Shown here: positions 1 to 9,496 of the stretch, one piece after another
How the letters are laid out: every line of letters starts with the position of its first letter
Position numbering within the stretch: the stretch's first letter is position 1
NCBI RefSeq assembly: GCF_005281615.1
Contig: NZ_SZZM01000009.1
Span: 1-64,000, forward strand
Direction of reading: 5' to 3'
DNA length: 64,000 bases
Source: Rhodoligotrophos defluvii
GTDB taxonomy: Bacteria > Pseudomonadota > Alphaproteobacteria > Rhizobiales > Im1
Position numbers and translations under genes: made by a program
Notes under the pieces: generated by a model
Seen by the model: only the letters and a program-made list of their open reading frames with translations
What the model was told of the DNA's origin: nothing
The model's database searches: none

Positions 1-493
1 CAGGCTCGCCTGACGCACCGGGCGCCGGGGCCGTGGGTGCCGCCGGCGTTGGCACGGTCGGCGTGGGCGCAACCGGCGCGGAAGCACCAGGTACGGCCGT
101 TCCCGGCGTGGGCGATGCCGGTGCCGGGGCTGCCGGTGCCGGCGGCGATGGCGCAGGTGTCGGCCCGCCTGGCAGCACCGGCAGGACCGAGCCCGACCCG
201 CCGCCTTCTCCCTGGCCGGAGGATTGCGCCGGCTGCTGGTCGCGTATCAATTCGTCGAACACCGACCCGGTGCCGCCGCGGCTGTGCATGAGGGTGAGCA
301 CGATGGAGGTCAGGAAGAAGATGCCGGCGAGAATCGCGGTCGCCCGGGTCAGCACATTGGCGGCGCCGCGGCTGGCGAACATCGAGCCGCCTCCACCGAT
401 GCCCAGCGCCCCGCCCTCCGAGCGCTGCAGCAGCACCACGGCAACCAGTGCGATTGCCACGATCAGGTGGATAACGAGAATGACTTCTTCCAT
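1..493 (-). CDS. secG: Preprotein translocase subunit SecG (C-terminus runs off the window)
   Basis: Small inner-membrane subunit of the SecYEG protein-export channel. The ATG at 493 opens a frame with two hydrophobic segments (about residues 3-22 and 50-68) separated by the Gly-rich SecG loop (QRSEGGALGIGGGG). A long Pro/Ala/Gly-rich tail follows and is still open at base 1, so at least 164 residues are seen. Extended Pro/Ala-rich tails are usual for alphaproteobacterial SecG. It lies downstream of tpiA on the same strand, the common alphaproteobacterial tpiA-secG order. The low-complexity tail explains the spurious open frames on the opposite strand here. Confidence 0.9.
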   Translation of the reverse strand, partial: MEEVILVIHLIVAIALVAVVLLQRSEGGALGIGGGGSMFASRGAANVLTRATAILAGIFFLTSIVLTLMHSRGGTGSVFDELIRDQQPAQSSGQGEGGGSGSVLPVLPGGPTPAPSPPAPAAPAPASPTPGTAVPGASAPVAPTPTVPTPAAPTAPAPGASGEP

Positions 494-641
494 CGTCCCA
501 ATCCAATGGGCGCCGACCGCACCGACGCCCTCATGCGGCGGCAGGCTTTAGCGCGAAACATACCCGAGTGCAAACGGCCATTTGGGAAGCCCCGTCGGCG
601 AATCAAGCGCCCGGTCGGGCACTCTGCCTCGGCTGCGCCGT

Positions 642-1409
642 TTAGCAGGGCGCGAACTGGCCGATAATGCCGAGAAAGTCCTTGGCCTTAAGGCTCGCCT
701 GGCCCACCAGGCTGCCGTCCACGTCGGGAATGGCGAAAATGTCGGCCGCGTTGGTGGACTTCACCGAGCCGCCATAGAGAATGCGCATAGCCCGCGCCGC
801 CTCGTCGCCCAGCCGCTCCGCCAGCCAGTGGCGCACGGCCCGGTGCACCTCGCCGATCTCGTCGGACGTGGGCGTCACCCCCGACCCGATGGCCCACACC
901 GGCTCGTAGGCGATGATGGTGTTCTCGGCCCCGGAACCCTTCGGCACCGATCCGGCGAGCTGGCGCGAGACCACGTCCAGCGTGTCGCCTGCCCCGCGCT
1001 CCAGTTCGGTCTCGCCGACGCAGATGATCGCCACGAGGCCCGCCCGATGGGCGGCTTCCGCCTTCCGGCGCACCAGAGCATCGCTTTCATCGTGATAGTG
1101 GCGGCGCTCCGAATGGCCGAGAATCACGTAACGGGCGCCGGCGTCGCGCAGCATTTCCGCCGATATGTCGCCGGTGAATGCGCCGTTCGGCTCCGGGTGG
1201 CAATCCTGGCCGCCGGTGCCGATCTTGCTCTCGCTGAGCATTTCGTGCACTTGGCGGATCAGGGTCGCCGGCGGGCAGACCACCACATCGCAGCCGAGTT
1301 CCACACCGTCGAGCATGCCGGTCATCAGGCGGATTTCGCCCAGCGACTCCGATGTACCATTCATCTTCCAGTTGCCGATGATGATCGGCCTGGGTCCATT
1401 CACCGCCAT
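642..1409 (-). CDS. tpiA: Triosephosphate isomerase
   Basis: Interconverts dihydroxyacetone phosphate and glyceraldehyde 3-phosphate in glycolysis, gluconeogenesis and the Calvin cycle; cytosolic. The 255 residues are of normal length for the family. Catalytic residues are in place: N13/K15 (GNWKMN), H99 (LGHSERR) and E169 (AYEPVWAIG), followed by mobile loop 6 and the phosphate-binding YGGSVKSTNA near the C-terminus. ATG start at 1409. It is transcribed toward secG with a 148-bp gap and diverges from ppiD. Confidence 0.97.
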   Translation of the reverse strand: MAVNGPRPIIIGNWKMNGTSESLGEIRLMTGMLDGVELGCDVVVCPPATLIRQVHEMLSESKIGTGGQDCHPEPNGAFTGDISAEMLRDAGARYVILGHSERRHYHDESDALVRRKAEAAHRAGLVAIICVGETELERGAGDTLDVVSRQLAGSVPKGSGAENTIIAYEPVWAIGSGVTPTSDEIGEVHRAVRHWLAERLGDEAARAMRILYGGSVKSTNAADIFAIPDVDGSLVGQASLKAKDFLGIIGQFAPC

Positions 1410-1714
1410 TCGTCATCCATGGGTATCGGGCCCGCCCTGGACGGCACCATCCATGCCGCCCGCTCATGGCGCTATAATGAACCCCGTGCGTCGCCGGGAC
1501 GCAAGCGTCCTGCAACGGATCGCTCGGCATTGCGGGGGGCTGGCAGGCTTGCCCCCGGGGCCCTGGCCGCCCATATCATGCCGTTGACCGCGGCAGGCTT
1601 GCGTCTGCCGCGGCATTGGTGTTTATGCGCGGATAGCGCAGAATGGGCGATAGCGGCCAAGATGCCGGCGAGTGCCAGTTGAAACGAGCTCTTAGACGTC
1701 GGGACTGACGAGAT
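1410..1714. promoter_or_regulatory. Divergent tpiA / ppiD promoter region
   Basis: 305 bp without a credible gene between two divergent genes, so it must hold both promoters. A perfect TATAAT hexamer lies at 1473-1478 on the plus strand but has no good -35 partner at 16-18 bp spacing. An 8-bp inverted repeat (CCGCGGCA at 1588-1595 and TGCCGCGG at 1606-1613) forms a possible hairpin in the ppiD leader. Assignment of either promoter is inference. Confidence 0.35.
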
Positions 1715-3610
1715 ATGCTCACAACAATGCGAAGCAAAGTGGCCGGATGGGTGGCCAAGGCATTCATTGGTCTGATCGCCATGAGCTTCGCCGTCTGGGG
1801 CGTGGCCGACATGTTCACGGGTCCGCGCAACCGCGCGCTTGCCACCGTCGGCGACCGCGAGATCAGCCAGGAGCAGTTCCAGGACACCATGCAGCAGCGG
1901 CTTCGCATGATGTCCCAGCGTCTCGGCCGGCCGATCTCCGTCCAGGAGGCGCGGCAATCCGGCTTCGACCTGCAGGTCCTGAATGATCTCATCCGGCAGA
2001 CCGCGCTGGAGGTGCAGGCCCGCAATCTCGGGCTCGAGGTCCCGGATCTGGCAGTCGCGCAGCGTGTGGCGCAGATCCCTGCCTTCCGCAACGCCCAAGG
2101 CCAGTTCGACCGCAGCACATTCCTGCAGGTGCTGAGGGCCAACAACCTGACCGAGCAGCAGTTCATCGCCATCGAGCGCGCCGACCTGCTGAGGGAGGCG
2201 GTCGCCAGCACCATCGATCGCAACTTCAAGGTGCCAGAGACCTTGGTCCGGGCGGCTCACGAATTCCAGAACACCGAGCGTTCCGGCAAATATCTCACCC
2301 TGCCACTGGCCATGGCCGGCGACGTTCCGCCGCCCACCGATCAGGAGATCCAGGCCTATTACGAGGACCACAAGCGCACCTTCACCGCACCCGAGTTCCG
2401 CACCCTGACGGTGGTGAGGCTCGAGCCGGCCGACATCGCCGATCAAGTCACCATTTCCGACGCGCAGCTGGAGCAGGCTTACAAGCAGCGTATCGCCGAG
2501 TTCACCACGCCGGAGCGGCGCACCGTTCTGCAGATCCCGTTCAAGGACGAGGCCGAGGCCAAGGCGGCGCGCGCCCAGCTGCAGACCGGCGCCGATTTCG
2601 AGACCTTCGCCAGGGAGCGCGGCCTCACGGAAGCGGACTATAGTCTCGGCACCGTCACCAAGAACCAGATCCCGGACGAGTCCCTGGCCGATGCGGCCTT
2701 CTCCCTGCAGCCGGGCCAGATCAGCCAGCCGGTGGAGGGCCGCCTCGCGGTGGTGCTACTGAAGGTCACCAATGTCGAGCCCAGCGTGGTGAAGCCGCTC
2801 GCCGAGGTGCGCGACCAGCTTCTCCAAACCCTGAAGCTGGAGCACGCGCGCGAGGAGATCGCCGCCATGTATGACCGCTTCGAGGACGAGCGGGCGAGCG
2901 GGCTGAGCTTGCGCGAAGCGGCGGAGAAGCTGGACTTGCCCGTCCTCCAGGTGGATGCGATCGACCGCTCCGGCAATGGCCCGGACGGCAAGCCGGTGGC
3001 CAATGTGCCGGTGCGCGACAAGCTGGTTGCCGCCGCCTTCGACAGTGACGTCGGCGTCGAGAACGACGCGATAGCCACCGATGACGAGGGCTATGTCTGG
3101 TTCGAGGTGGTCGAGGTGACGCCCGAGGCGGTGAAGCCGCTGGACGAGGTGCGCACCGAGATCATCGGCCTGATCAGCGCCGAGCGCCGCCGCGAAGCAC
3201 TGGAGCAGAAGGCGCGCGACCTCGCGGCGGAACTGCGCGACGGCACCAAAACCATGGAGCAGCTGGCGCAGGAACTCTCCGTGCCCGTTGCGACGACGCC
3301 GCTGCTGAAGCGCACGGGCGAGGTGCCAAATTTCGGCAAGCCTGCCGTGGCGTCCCTCTTCTCGACCCCGATCGGTGGCGCCGGCGTGGCCTTTGACCCC
3401 GCCAGCAACGTTGCGCAGATCATCCGACCGACCGAGGCCAAGCTGCCGGAATTCGATCCCGACGGCGCCCAGGCCAAGGCCTTCGCGCAGGCTTTGAGAG
3501 GCAGCATGGCCGAGGACCTGTTCGGCCAATATGTGAGCAGCCTCGAACGGGAGATCGGCGTCACGGTCAATAACGAGCTTTGGTCGAGCATCACCGCACC
3601 GCAATCGTGA
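1715..3610 (+). CDS. ppiD: Periplasmic folding chaperone / peptidyl-prolyl isomerase PpiD
   Basis: Membrane-anchored periplasmic foldase that helps newly exported proteins fold. The 631 residues match PpiD in size and layout: a short cytoplasmic N-terminus (MRSKVAGWVAKAF), one membrane anchor at about residues 14-32, a SurA-N-like chaperone region (about 35-190), a parvulin-type PPIase domain around 255-365, and a long C-terminal chaperone part. The ATG at 1715 is used; Met5 (1727) is an alternative. The position between tpiA and trpE is conserved in many alphaproteobacteria, where it is annotated SurA N-terminal domain protein or PpiD. Confidence 0.9.
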   Translation: MLTTMRSKVAGWVAKAFIGLIAMSFAVWGVADMFTGPRNRALATVGDREISQEQFQDTMQQRLRMMSQRLGRPISVQEARQSGFDLQVLNDLIRQTALEVQARNLGLEVPDLAVAQRVAQIPAFRNAQGQFDRSTFLQVLRANNLTEQQFIAIERADLLREAVASTIDRNFKVPETLVRAAHEFQNTERSGKYLTLPLAMAGDVPPPTDQEIQAYYEDHKRTFTAPEFRTLTVVRLEPADIADQVTISDAQLEQAYKQRIAEFTTPERRTVLQIPFKDEAEAKAARAQLQTGADFETFARERGLTEADYSLGTVTKNQIPDESLADAAFSLQPGQISQPVEGRLAVVLLKVTNVEPSVVKPLAEVRDQLLQTLKLEHAREEIAAMYDRFEDERASGLSLREAAEKLDLPVLQVDAIDRSGNGPDGKPVANVPVRDKLVAAAFDSDVGVENDAIATDDEGYVWFEVVEVTPEAVKPLDEVRTEIIGLISAERRREALEQKARDLAAELRDGTKTMEQLAQELSVPVATTPLLKRTGEVPNFGKPAVASLFSTPIGGAGVAFDPASNVAQIIRPTEAKLPEFDPDGAQAKAFAQALRGSMAEDLFGQYVSSLEREIGVTVNNELWSSITAPQS

Positions 3611-3646
3611 CCGCTCGTTCCAACCTCATTTCGAAGACGTGACATC

Positions 3647-5167
3647 ATGCCGACCGAAGCCGAATTCGAAAACTTCGCGCGCCTTTATGACCAGGGCGCC
3701 GCGCAGGTCGTATCCACCCGCCTGGTCGCCGATCTCGAAACCCCCGTCGCGGCCATGCTCAAGCTGGCCCGCGACGAGCGCTACAGCCTCCTGCTCGAGT
3801 CCGTCGAGGGCGGTGCCGTGCGCGGCCGCTACTCGATCATTGGCCTGAGGCCCGACATCGTCTGGCGGGTGCGCGACGGCAAGGCGGAGATCAATCGCCA
3901 GGCCCTGGCCAAACCGGACGGCCCGTTCACACCGCTGGACGAGGAGCCGCTGACCGCGCTCCGCAGCCTCATGACGGAATCGCGCATCGACTTGCCCCGT
4001 GATCTGCCGCCCATGTCCGCCGGCGTGTTCGGCTATATGGGCTATGACATGGTGCGCCTGATGGAGCGCCTGCCCGAGCCCGGTCCCGACGTGCTCGGCG
4101 TGCCTGACGCCATCCTGGTGCGGCCGACGGTGATGGCCATCTTCGATGCCGTCAAGGACGAGGTCACCATCGTCACCCCCGTCTTCCCCAAGCCCGGCCT
4201 TTCGGCCAAGGCGGCCTATGCCCAGGCCGCCGAGCGGCTGGCGGAGGTGACCGCCTCCCTCGACCGGCACTTGGACCATGGCATGCGCGAGCGCTGCGAT
4301 GCGGCCGCCATTGCTGCGCCGGTGTCAAACACGCCGCCGGAAGAGTTCAAGGCCATGGTGCGCCGCGCCCAGGACTACATCCTCGCCGGCGACATCTTCC
4401 AGGTGGTGCTGAGCCAGCGGTTTGAGACCGCGTTCTCGCTCAGCCCCTTCTCGCTCTACCGCGCCCTGCGTCGGGTCAACCCCTCGCCCTTCCTCTATTT
4501 CCTCAATTTCGAGGATTTCTCCCTGATCGGCTCGAGCCCCGAGATCCTGGTCAGGGTTCGCGACGGCAAGGTGACCATCCGTCCGCTGGCCGGGACTCGG
4601 CCGCGTGGCGCCACCCCTGCGGAAGACGACGCGCGGGCGAAGGAGCTGCTGGCCGATCCGAAGGAACGCGCCGAGCACCTCATGCTCCTTGACCTCGGGC
4701 GCAACGACGTAGGCCGCGTCGCCAAGATCGGCTCCGTCACGGTCACCGACCAGTTTGCCCTCGAATTCTATAGCCAGGTGATGCATATCGTCTCCAATGT
4801 CGAAGGCCGGCTCGACGAGCGCTATGATGCGATCGCCGCCCTGGTCGCCGGCTTTCCCGCCGGCACGGTATCGGGCGCACCGAAAGTGAGAGCCATGGAG
4901 ATCATTGCCGAGCTCGAGCGCGACAAGCGCGGCCCCTACGCCGGCTGCGTCGGCTATTTCTCGGCCAATGGCGACATGGACACTTGCATCGTGCTGCGCA
5001 CGGCCCTGGTCAAGGATGGCAAGATGTATGTGCAGGCCGGTGCCGGCGTCGTGGCCGACAGCGACCCCGAGGCCGAGCTGCAGGAATGCGTGAACAAGGC
5101 GAAGGCGCTGTTCCGCGCCGCCGAGGAGGCGGTCCGTTTCGCCGGAGAGGCGAGGATGGGACAATGA
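3647..5167 (+). CDS. trpE: Anthranilate synthase component I
   Basis: Converts chorismate and ammonia or glutamine nitrogen to anthranilate, the first step of tryptophan synthesis. 506 residues. The N-terminal LLES motif (Trp feedback site) and the C-terminal chorismate-binding signature are present: SSPEILVR, IRPLAGTRPRG, LDLGRNDVGRV, GTVSGAPKVRAMEII. It is a separate subunit from TrpG, unlike the fused TrpE(G) of Rhizobiaceae. The 36-bp gap after ppiD leaves no room for a classical leader-peptide attenuator. Its stop overlaps the trpG start (ATGA), which points to translational coupling. Confidence 0.97.
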   Translation: MPTEAEFENFARLYDQGAAQVVSTRLVADLETPVAAMLKLARDERYSLLLESVEGGAVRGRYSIIGLRPDIVWRVRDGKAEINRQALAKPDGPFTPLDEEPLTALRSLMTESRIDLPRDLPPMSAGVFGYMGYDMVRLMERLPEPGPDVLGVPDAILVRPTVMAIFDAVKDEVTIVTPVFPKPGLSAKAAYAQAAERLAEVTASLDRHLDHGMRERCDAAAIAAPVSNTPPEEFKAMVRRAQDYILAGDIFQVVLSQRFETAFSLSPFSLYRALRRVNPSPFLYFLNFEDFSLIGSSPEILVRVRDGKVTIRPLAGTRPRGATPAEDDARAKELLADPKERAEHLMLLDLGRNDVGRVAKIGSVTVTDQFALEFYSQVMHIVSNVEGRLDERYDAIAALVAGFPAGTVSGAPKVRAMEIIAELERDKRGPYAGCVGYFSANGDMDTCIVLRTALVKDGKMYVQAGAGVVADSDPEAELQECVNKAKALFRAAEEAVRFAGEARMGQ

Positions 5168-5748
5168 TCATTCTCATCGATAACTACGACAGCTTCACCT
5201 ATAACCTCGTGCACTATCTCGGCGAGCTCGGCGCCGAGGTGCGCGTCTTTCGCAACGACGCGATCACCGTGCCCGAAGTGATCCAGGCGGCCCCGGATGC
5301 CATCGTGCTCTCTCCTGGGCCCTGCACGCCCAACGAGGCCGGCATCTCCGTCGAGCTCATCGAGAAGGCCGGTGCCAGTATACCGGTCCTCGGGGTGTGC
5401 CTCGGCCACCAGGCCATCGGCCAGGTCTATGGCGGCAGGGTAGTACGCGCGCCGAAGGTGATGCACGGCAAGCTGTCCACCATCCACCATTCCGGACGTG
5501 GCGTGTTCCGCGGCATCAACGATAACTTTCAGGCGACCCGCTATCACTCCCTCATCGTCGAGCGGGACACCCTGCCCGACAGCCTTGAGGTCACTGCCGA
5601 GACCGACGACGGCGTCGTCATGGGGCTGCAGCACAGGCAGCACCCCGTCTATGGCGTGCAGTTCCACCCGGAAAGCATCGCCTCGGAATATGGCCATCAG
5701 CTGCTGCGCAACTTCCTCGACCTTGCGCAGCGTGCCAAAGCGGCCTGA
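5164..5748 (+). CDS. trpG: Anthranilate synthase glutamine amidotransferase subunit
   Basis: Supplies ammonia from glutamine to TrpE. 194 residues form a class I glutamine amidotransferase with the nucleophile elbow GVCLGHQ (Cys near residue 79) and the His-Glu pair in FHPES. The start is taken at the ATG at 5164 because the protein then begins [14 protein letters not shown], the canonical N-terminus, and the ATGA overlap with trpE is typical. The open frame extends upstream, but that part is a shadow of trpE. A role shared with folate synthesis (PabA) is possible in bacteria with one copy. Confidence 0.96.
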   Translation: MIILIDNYDSFTYNLVHYLGELGAEVRVFRNDAITVPEVIQAAPDAIVLSPGPCTPNEAGISVELIEKAGASIPVLGVCLGHQAIGQVYGGRVVRAPKVMHGKLSTIHHSGRGVFRGINDNFQATRYHSLIVERDTLPDSLEVTAETDDGVVMGLQHRQHPVYGVQFHPESIASEYGHQLLRNFLDLAQRAKAA

Positions 5749-5756
5749 GCGGCGTC

Positions 5757-6773
5757 ATGGCGGATCTCAAACCCTTGATCGCCAGGGTCGCTGAAGGCCG
5801 CTCCCTCACCCGCGAGGAGGCCAAGCAGGCCTTCGACATCATGATGTCCGGCGAGGCGACGCCCACCCAGATCGGCGGCCTGCTCATGGCCCTCAGGGTG
5901 CGCGGCGAGACGGTGGACGAGATCACCGGCGCAGTCGAAACCATGCGCGCCAAGATGACCCGGGTGGCCGCGCCGGCTGACGCCATCGACATCGTCGGCA
6001 CCGGTGGCGACGGCGCCCGCACCTACAACATCTCCACCTGCGCGGCTCTCGTCACCGCCGGCTGCGGGGTCAAGGTCGCCAAGCACGGCAACCGGGCCCT
6101 GTCCTCGAAATCCGGCGCCGCCGATGCCTTGGCCGCGCTCGGGGTGAATATCGAGGCCTCGCCCGAGACCATCGCCCGCTGCATCGAGGAAGCCGGCGTC
6201 GGCTTCATGTTCGCCCCGTCCCATCACGCCGCCATGCGCCATGTGGGCCCGAGCCGGGTCGAGCTCGGCACCCGCACCATTTTCAACCTGCTCGGTCCCC
6301 TGTCCAACCCGGCCGGGGTGCGCCGTCAGGTGGTCGGCGTCTTCGCCCGGGAGTGGCTGGAGCCCCTCGCCCAAGTGCTGCGCAATCTCGGCACGGAGCG
6401 GGTCTGGGTCACCCATGGCGCCGATGGGCTCGACGAGGTCACCACCACCGGGCCAACCTATGTGGCCGAGCTCAAGGACGGCGCCGTCCGCACCTTCGAG
6501 ATCACCCCCGAAGACGCTGGCCTCCCCCGTGCGAGCTTGGATGCCTTGCGCGGCGGCGAAGGCGCCGAGAATGCGCGCGCCATCCGCGACGTCCTCGCCG
6601 GACATCCCGGCCCGTTCCGTGATATCGTGCTTTTGACCAGCGCGGTCGCGCTGCTGGTGGCCGATGAGGTGTCCTCGCTGGGCGAAGGTGTCGAGCGGGC
6701 AGCGGCCTCCATCGACAGAGGTGCCGCTGCCGCCGTGCTGGAACGGCTGGTTTTCGTATCGAACGGACGATAG
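5757..6773 (+). CDS. trpD: Anthranilate phosphoribosyltransferase
   Basis: Transfers phosphoribose from PRPP to anthranilate, the second step of tryptophan synthesis. 338 residues with the family signatures [14 protein letters not shown] (PRPP/phosphate loop), [15 protein letters not shown], and NLLGPLSNP with the following Arg residues that bind anthranilate. ATG at 5757, eight bases after the trpG stop, in the same operon. Confidence 0.97.
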   Translation: MADLKPLIARVAEGRSLTREEAKQAFDIMMSGEATPTQIGGLLMALRVRGETVDEITGAVETMRAKMTRVAAPADAIDIVGTGGDGARTYNISTCAALVTAGCGVKVAKHGNRALSSKSGAADALAALGVNIEASPETIARCIEEAGVGFMFAPSHHAAMRHVGPSRVELGTRTIFNLLGPLSNPAGVRRQVVGVFAREWLEPLAQVLRNLGTERVWVTHGADGLDEVTTTGPTYVAELKDGAVRTFEITPEDAGLPRASLDALRGGEGAENARAIRDVLAGHPGPFRDIVLLTSAVALLVADEVSSLGEGVERAAASIDRGAAAAVLERLVFVSNGR

Positions 6774-6777
6774 CGCC

Positions 6778-7599
6778 ATGGCCACCATCCTCGACGAGAT
6801 CGCAGCCTACAAGCGCGAGGAAGTCGCCGCAGCGAAACGGGCAAGGAGTTTCGCCGACCTCGATCGCGAGGCCCGTGCTTGCCCCACACCCCGCGGTTTT
6901 GCCACCGCCCTGCGCGAGAAGCTCGCGGCGGATGCTTACGGTCTCGTCGCCGAGATCAAGAAGGCCAGCCCGTCCAAGGGCCTCATCCGCGCCGATTTCG
7001 ACCCGCCCAGCCTTGCCCGCGCCTACGAGGCGGGCGGTGCCGCCTGCCTCTCCGTGCTCACCGACACACCGTCCTTCCAAGGCCATCCGCGCTTCCTTAC
7101 CGAGGCGCGCAACGCGACTGCCCTGCCCGCCCTGCGCAAGGACTTCATGCTCGATCCCTATCAGGTGGCGGAGGCCCGTGCTTGGGGCGCCGACTGCATC
7201 CTGATCATCATGGCCATGGTGGATAATGCGCTTGCCGCGGAGCTCGAACAGGCCGCCCTAAGCTACGGAATGGATTCACTCATCGAGGTTCATGACGAGG
7301 CCGAGCTCGACCGCGCTCTCGAGCTCTCCTCGACCCTGATCGGCATCAACAACCGCAACCTCAAGACCTTCGACGTGTCGCTCGCCACCACCGAGCGCCT
7401 CACGCCCCGCATCCCCGGCGACCGCCTCGTCATTGCCGAAAGCGGCTTGAGCACGACAGTCGATCTCGCGCGCCTCGCCCGCATTGGCGCCCGCTGCTTC
7501 CTCGTGGGCGAAAGCCTCATGCGCCATGGCGATGTGGCGGCCGCCACCCGGCAGCTTCTCGGCCTTGCACCGGCCCAATCGACCGTGGCTGTGCCATGA
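6778..7599 (+). CDS. trpC: Indole-3-glycerol phosphate synthase
   Basis: Closes the indole ring, converting CdRP to indole-3-glycerol phosphate. 273 residues from the ATG at 6778; the open frame continues upstream inside trpD but has no reason to start there. A TIM-barrel protein with [12 protein letters not shown] (catalytic Lys), [22 protein letters not shown] and VIAESGLS. There is no fused TrpF domain. It starts four bases after the trpD stop and overlaps moaC by 4 bp. Confidence 0.97.
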   Translation: MATILDEIAAYKREEVAAAKRARSFADLDREARACPTPRGFATALREKLAADAYGLVAEIKKASPSKGLIRADFDPPSLARAYEAGGAACLSVLTDTPSFQGHPRFLTEARNATALPALRKDFMLDPYQVAEARAWGADCILIIMAMVDNALAAELEQAALSYGMDSLIEVHDEAELDRALELSSTLIGINNRNLKTFDVSLATTERLTPRIPGDRLVIAESGLSTTVDLARLARIGARCFLVGESLMRHGDVAAATRQLLGLAPAQSTVAVP

Positions 7600-8078
7600 G
7601 CAACCCCCGCCTCACCCATCTCGATGAAAAGGGCGAGGCGCGCATGGTGGACGTGTCCGACAAGGCCGTCACCACCCGTGTTGCGACTGCCGCCGGCAGC
7701 GTGTGGATGAAGCCCGAGACCCTGGACCTGATCCTGTCGGGCGAGATCCAGAAGGGCGATGTGCTCGCCACCGCCCGTATCGCCGGCATCATGGCCGCCA
7801 AGCGCACCCATGAATTGATCCCGCTCTGCCATCCCCTGGCCATCACCAAGGCCGAAGTCACTCTCACGCCCGATAGCAACGCCTCGCGCATCGATGTGAC
7901 TGCCACCGTCAAGGTCGACGGCAAGACAGGCGTGGAAATGGAAGCGCTCACAGCCGTCTCCGTCGCCTGTCTCACCCTTTACGACATGTGCAAGGCGGTG
8001 GACCGCGCCATGCGCATCGGCGACATAAGGGTGGTCGAGAAGACCGGCGGCAAATCCGGCCCCTATCGGGAGGCCTGA
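7596..8078 (+). CDS. moaC: Cyclic pyranopterin monophosphate synthase
   Basis: Completes the first step of molybdenum cofactor synthesis, turning the MoaA product into cPMP. The 160 residues carry the conserved [36 protein letters not shown] and KTGGKSG segments. ATG at 7596 overlaps the trpC stop (ATGA). The trpDC-moaC-moeA order is widespread in alphaproteobacteria and probably reflects one transcript, although the pathways are unrelated. Confidence 0.96.
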   Translation: MSNPRLTHLDEKGEARMVDVSDKAVTTRVATAAGSVWMKPETLDLILSGEIQKGDVLATARIAGIMAAKRTHELIPLCHPLAITKAEVTLTPDSNASRIDVTATVKVDGKTGVEMEALTAVSVACLTLYDMCKAVDRAMRIGDIRVVEKTGGKSGPYREA

Positions 8079-8080
8079 CC

Positions 8081-9289
8081 ATGGCCGGGCCGCTGCTGCC
8101 GGTTGAGGAAGCGCTCGCCCGGGTGCTGGACGGGGTTGCGCCCATGCCCGCCGAGCAGGTGCCCCTCGATGAGGCCTGGCAGCGCACCTTGGCGGACGAT
8201 GTCATCGCCACCCGCGACCAGCCGCCCTTCGATGCCTCGGCCATGGATGGCTATGCGGTGCGCGGCGATGATGTCGACCAAAAGACCCCCCGCCTTTCCG
8301 TCATCGGCACCGCGCAGGCCGGCCACGCCTTTCGCGATACGCTCGGCCCGGGCCAGGCGGTGCGCATCTTCACTGGCGCGCCACTGCCCGATGGCGCCGA
8401 TACGGTCGTCATTCAGGAAAACACCCGCCGCGAGGGCGACGCGGTCGTCCTCACCGAGCCCGGCCAGCGCGGCCGACACGTGCGCCGCCGCGGGCTCGAT
8501 TTTCGTGCCGGTGATGTGCTGATCCCCGCCGGTGTCCGGCTCAATGCCCGCCATATCGGCCTTGCCGCAGCAGCAAATCATGGGATGCTTGCGGTGAGGC
8601 GGCGCCCGCGCATCGCCATCCTGTCGACCGGCGATGAGCTCGTTCCACCCGGCGGCAATCCGCGCGCCGATCAGATCATTTCCTCCAATGATCGCGCCCT
8701 GGCGGCTTTCGCGCGTGCCATGGGCGCTGAACCCATCGATCTCGGCATTGCCGGAGACAGCCTGCAAGCCCTGGACGAGGCCATCGGCCGCGGGCTCCAT
8801 GCGGACGTGCTCGTGACCATCGGCGGCGCGTCCGTCGGCGAGCGCGACCTGGTACAGCAGGCGCTGACGGCGCGGGGCCTCGCCCTCGATTTCTGGCGAA
8901 TCGCCATGCGCCCCGGCAAGCCGCTGATGTTCGGCCGCCTTCCCTCGACACGCGTCCTGGGCCTGCCCGGCAATCCCGTATCTGCCCTGGTCTGCGCCCG
9001 CATCTTCCTGAGACCGCTGATCGCCGCCCTGCTCGGCCGCCCCCATCGGGACGAGCTGGAAATGCTGCCGCTCGCCAAGTCGCTTCCCGAAAACGATCAG
9101 CGGCAGGACTATCTCCGGGCCCGCTTCGTGCACCGGCCGGACGGCAGCCTCGCCGTCGAGCCGTTCAGTCTCCAGGACAGTTCGCTGCAGCAGAGCTTTG
9201 CCGCCGCCGATTGCCTCGTCATCCGCCGCCCCTTCGCGCCCGCCGCCCCCGCGGGCAGCCTGGCGGAGATCCTCCGGCTGGATTTTTGA
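8081..9289 (+). CDS. moeA: Molybdopterin molybdenumtransferase
   Basis: Inserts molybdate into adenylated molybdopterin, the last step of cofactor synthesis. 402 residues from the ATG at 8081, two bases after the moaC stop; the upstream extension of the open frame is a moaC shadow. Motifs: SAMDGYAVRGDD, IFTGAPLPDGADTVV, ILSTGDELVPPG, TIGGASVGERDLV, MRPGKPLMFG and LPGNPVSALV. It ends the tryptophan/Moco operon. The lexA gene that often follows in relatives is absent. Confidence 0.96.
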   Translation: MAGPLLPVEEALARVLDGVAPMPAEQVPLDEAWQRTLADDVIATRDQPPFDASAMDGYAVRGDDVDQKTPRLSVIGTAQAGHAFRDTLGPGQAVRIFTGAPLPDGADTVVIQENTRREGDAVVLTEPGQRGRHVRRRGLDFRAGDVLIPAGVRLNARHIGLAAAANHGMLAVRRRPRIAILSTGDELVPPGGNPRADQIISSNDRALAAFARAMGAEPIDLGIAGDSLQALDEAIGRGLHADVLVTIGGASVGERDLVQQALTARGLALDFWRIAMRPGKPLMFGRLPSTRVLGLPGNPVSALVCARIFLRPLIAALLGRPHRDELEMLPLAKSLPENDQRQDYLRARFVHRPDGSLAVEPFSLQDSSLQQSFAAADCLVIRRPFAPAAPAGSLAEILRLDF

Positions 9290-9496
9290 GCCAGCCCCGG
9301 CTTCCTCCCCGGGCCACCAACAAGCCTACAACCTCATACCAACGTCGAATCGCATTAACAGTTTGTAATGTTATTATGATGCTTGGGCCCGTCGAAGAAA
9401 TCGGCCGGCTACCGGATTGCTGTTGCCAGTTCCAGAACAATAAAGTCGTTCGGTCAACCGGGCGATTAACGGGTGGATACCGGAAGGAGTGTCTTC
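9290..9496 (+). promoter_or_regulatory. Leader/promoter region of the MHS transporter gene
   Basis: 207 bp between moeA and the transporter. It has an AT-rich patch (9353-9380) with TATTAT/TATGAT hexamers that stands out from the GC-rich surroundings and is a plausible -10 region. No -35 box at proper spacing is convincing. A strong ribosome binding site, AAGGAG at about 9483-9488, precedes the ATG at 9497. No coding sequence seen. Confidence 0.35.

Noticed and set aside
3611-3646. trp leader peptide/attenuator
   Set aside because: Only 36 bp separate ppiD and trpE; no Trp-rich leader frame or hairpin pair fits.
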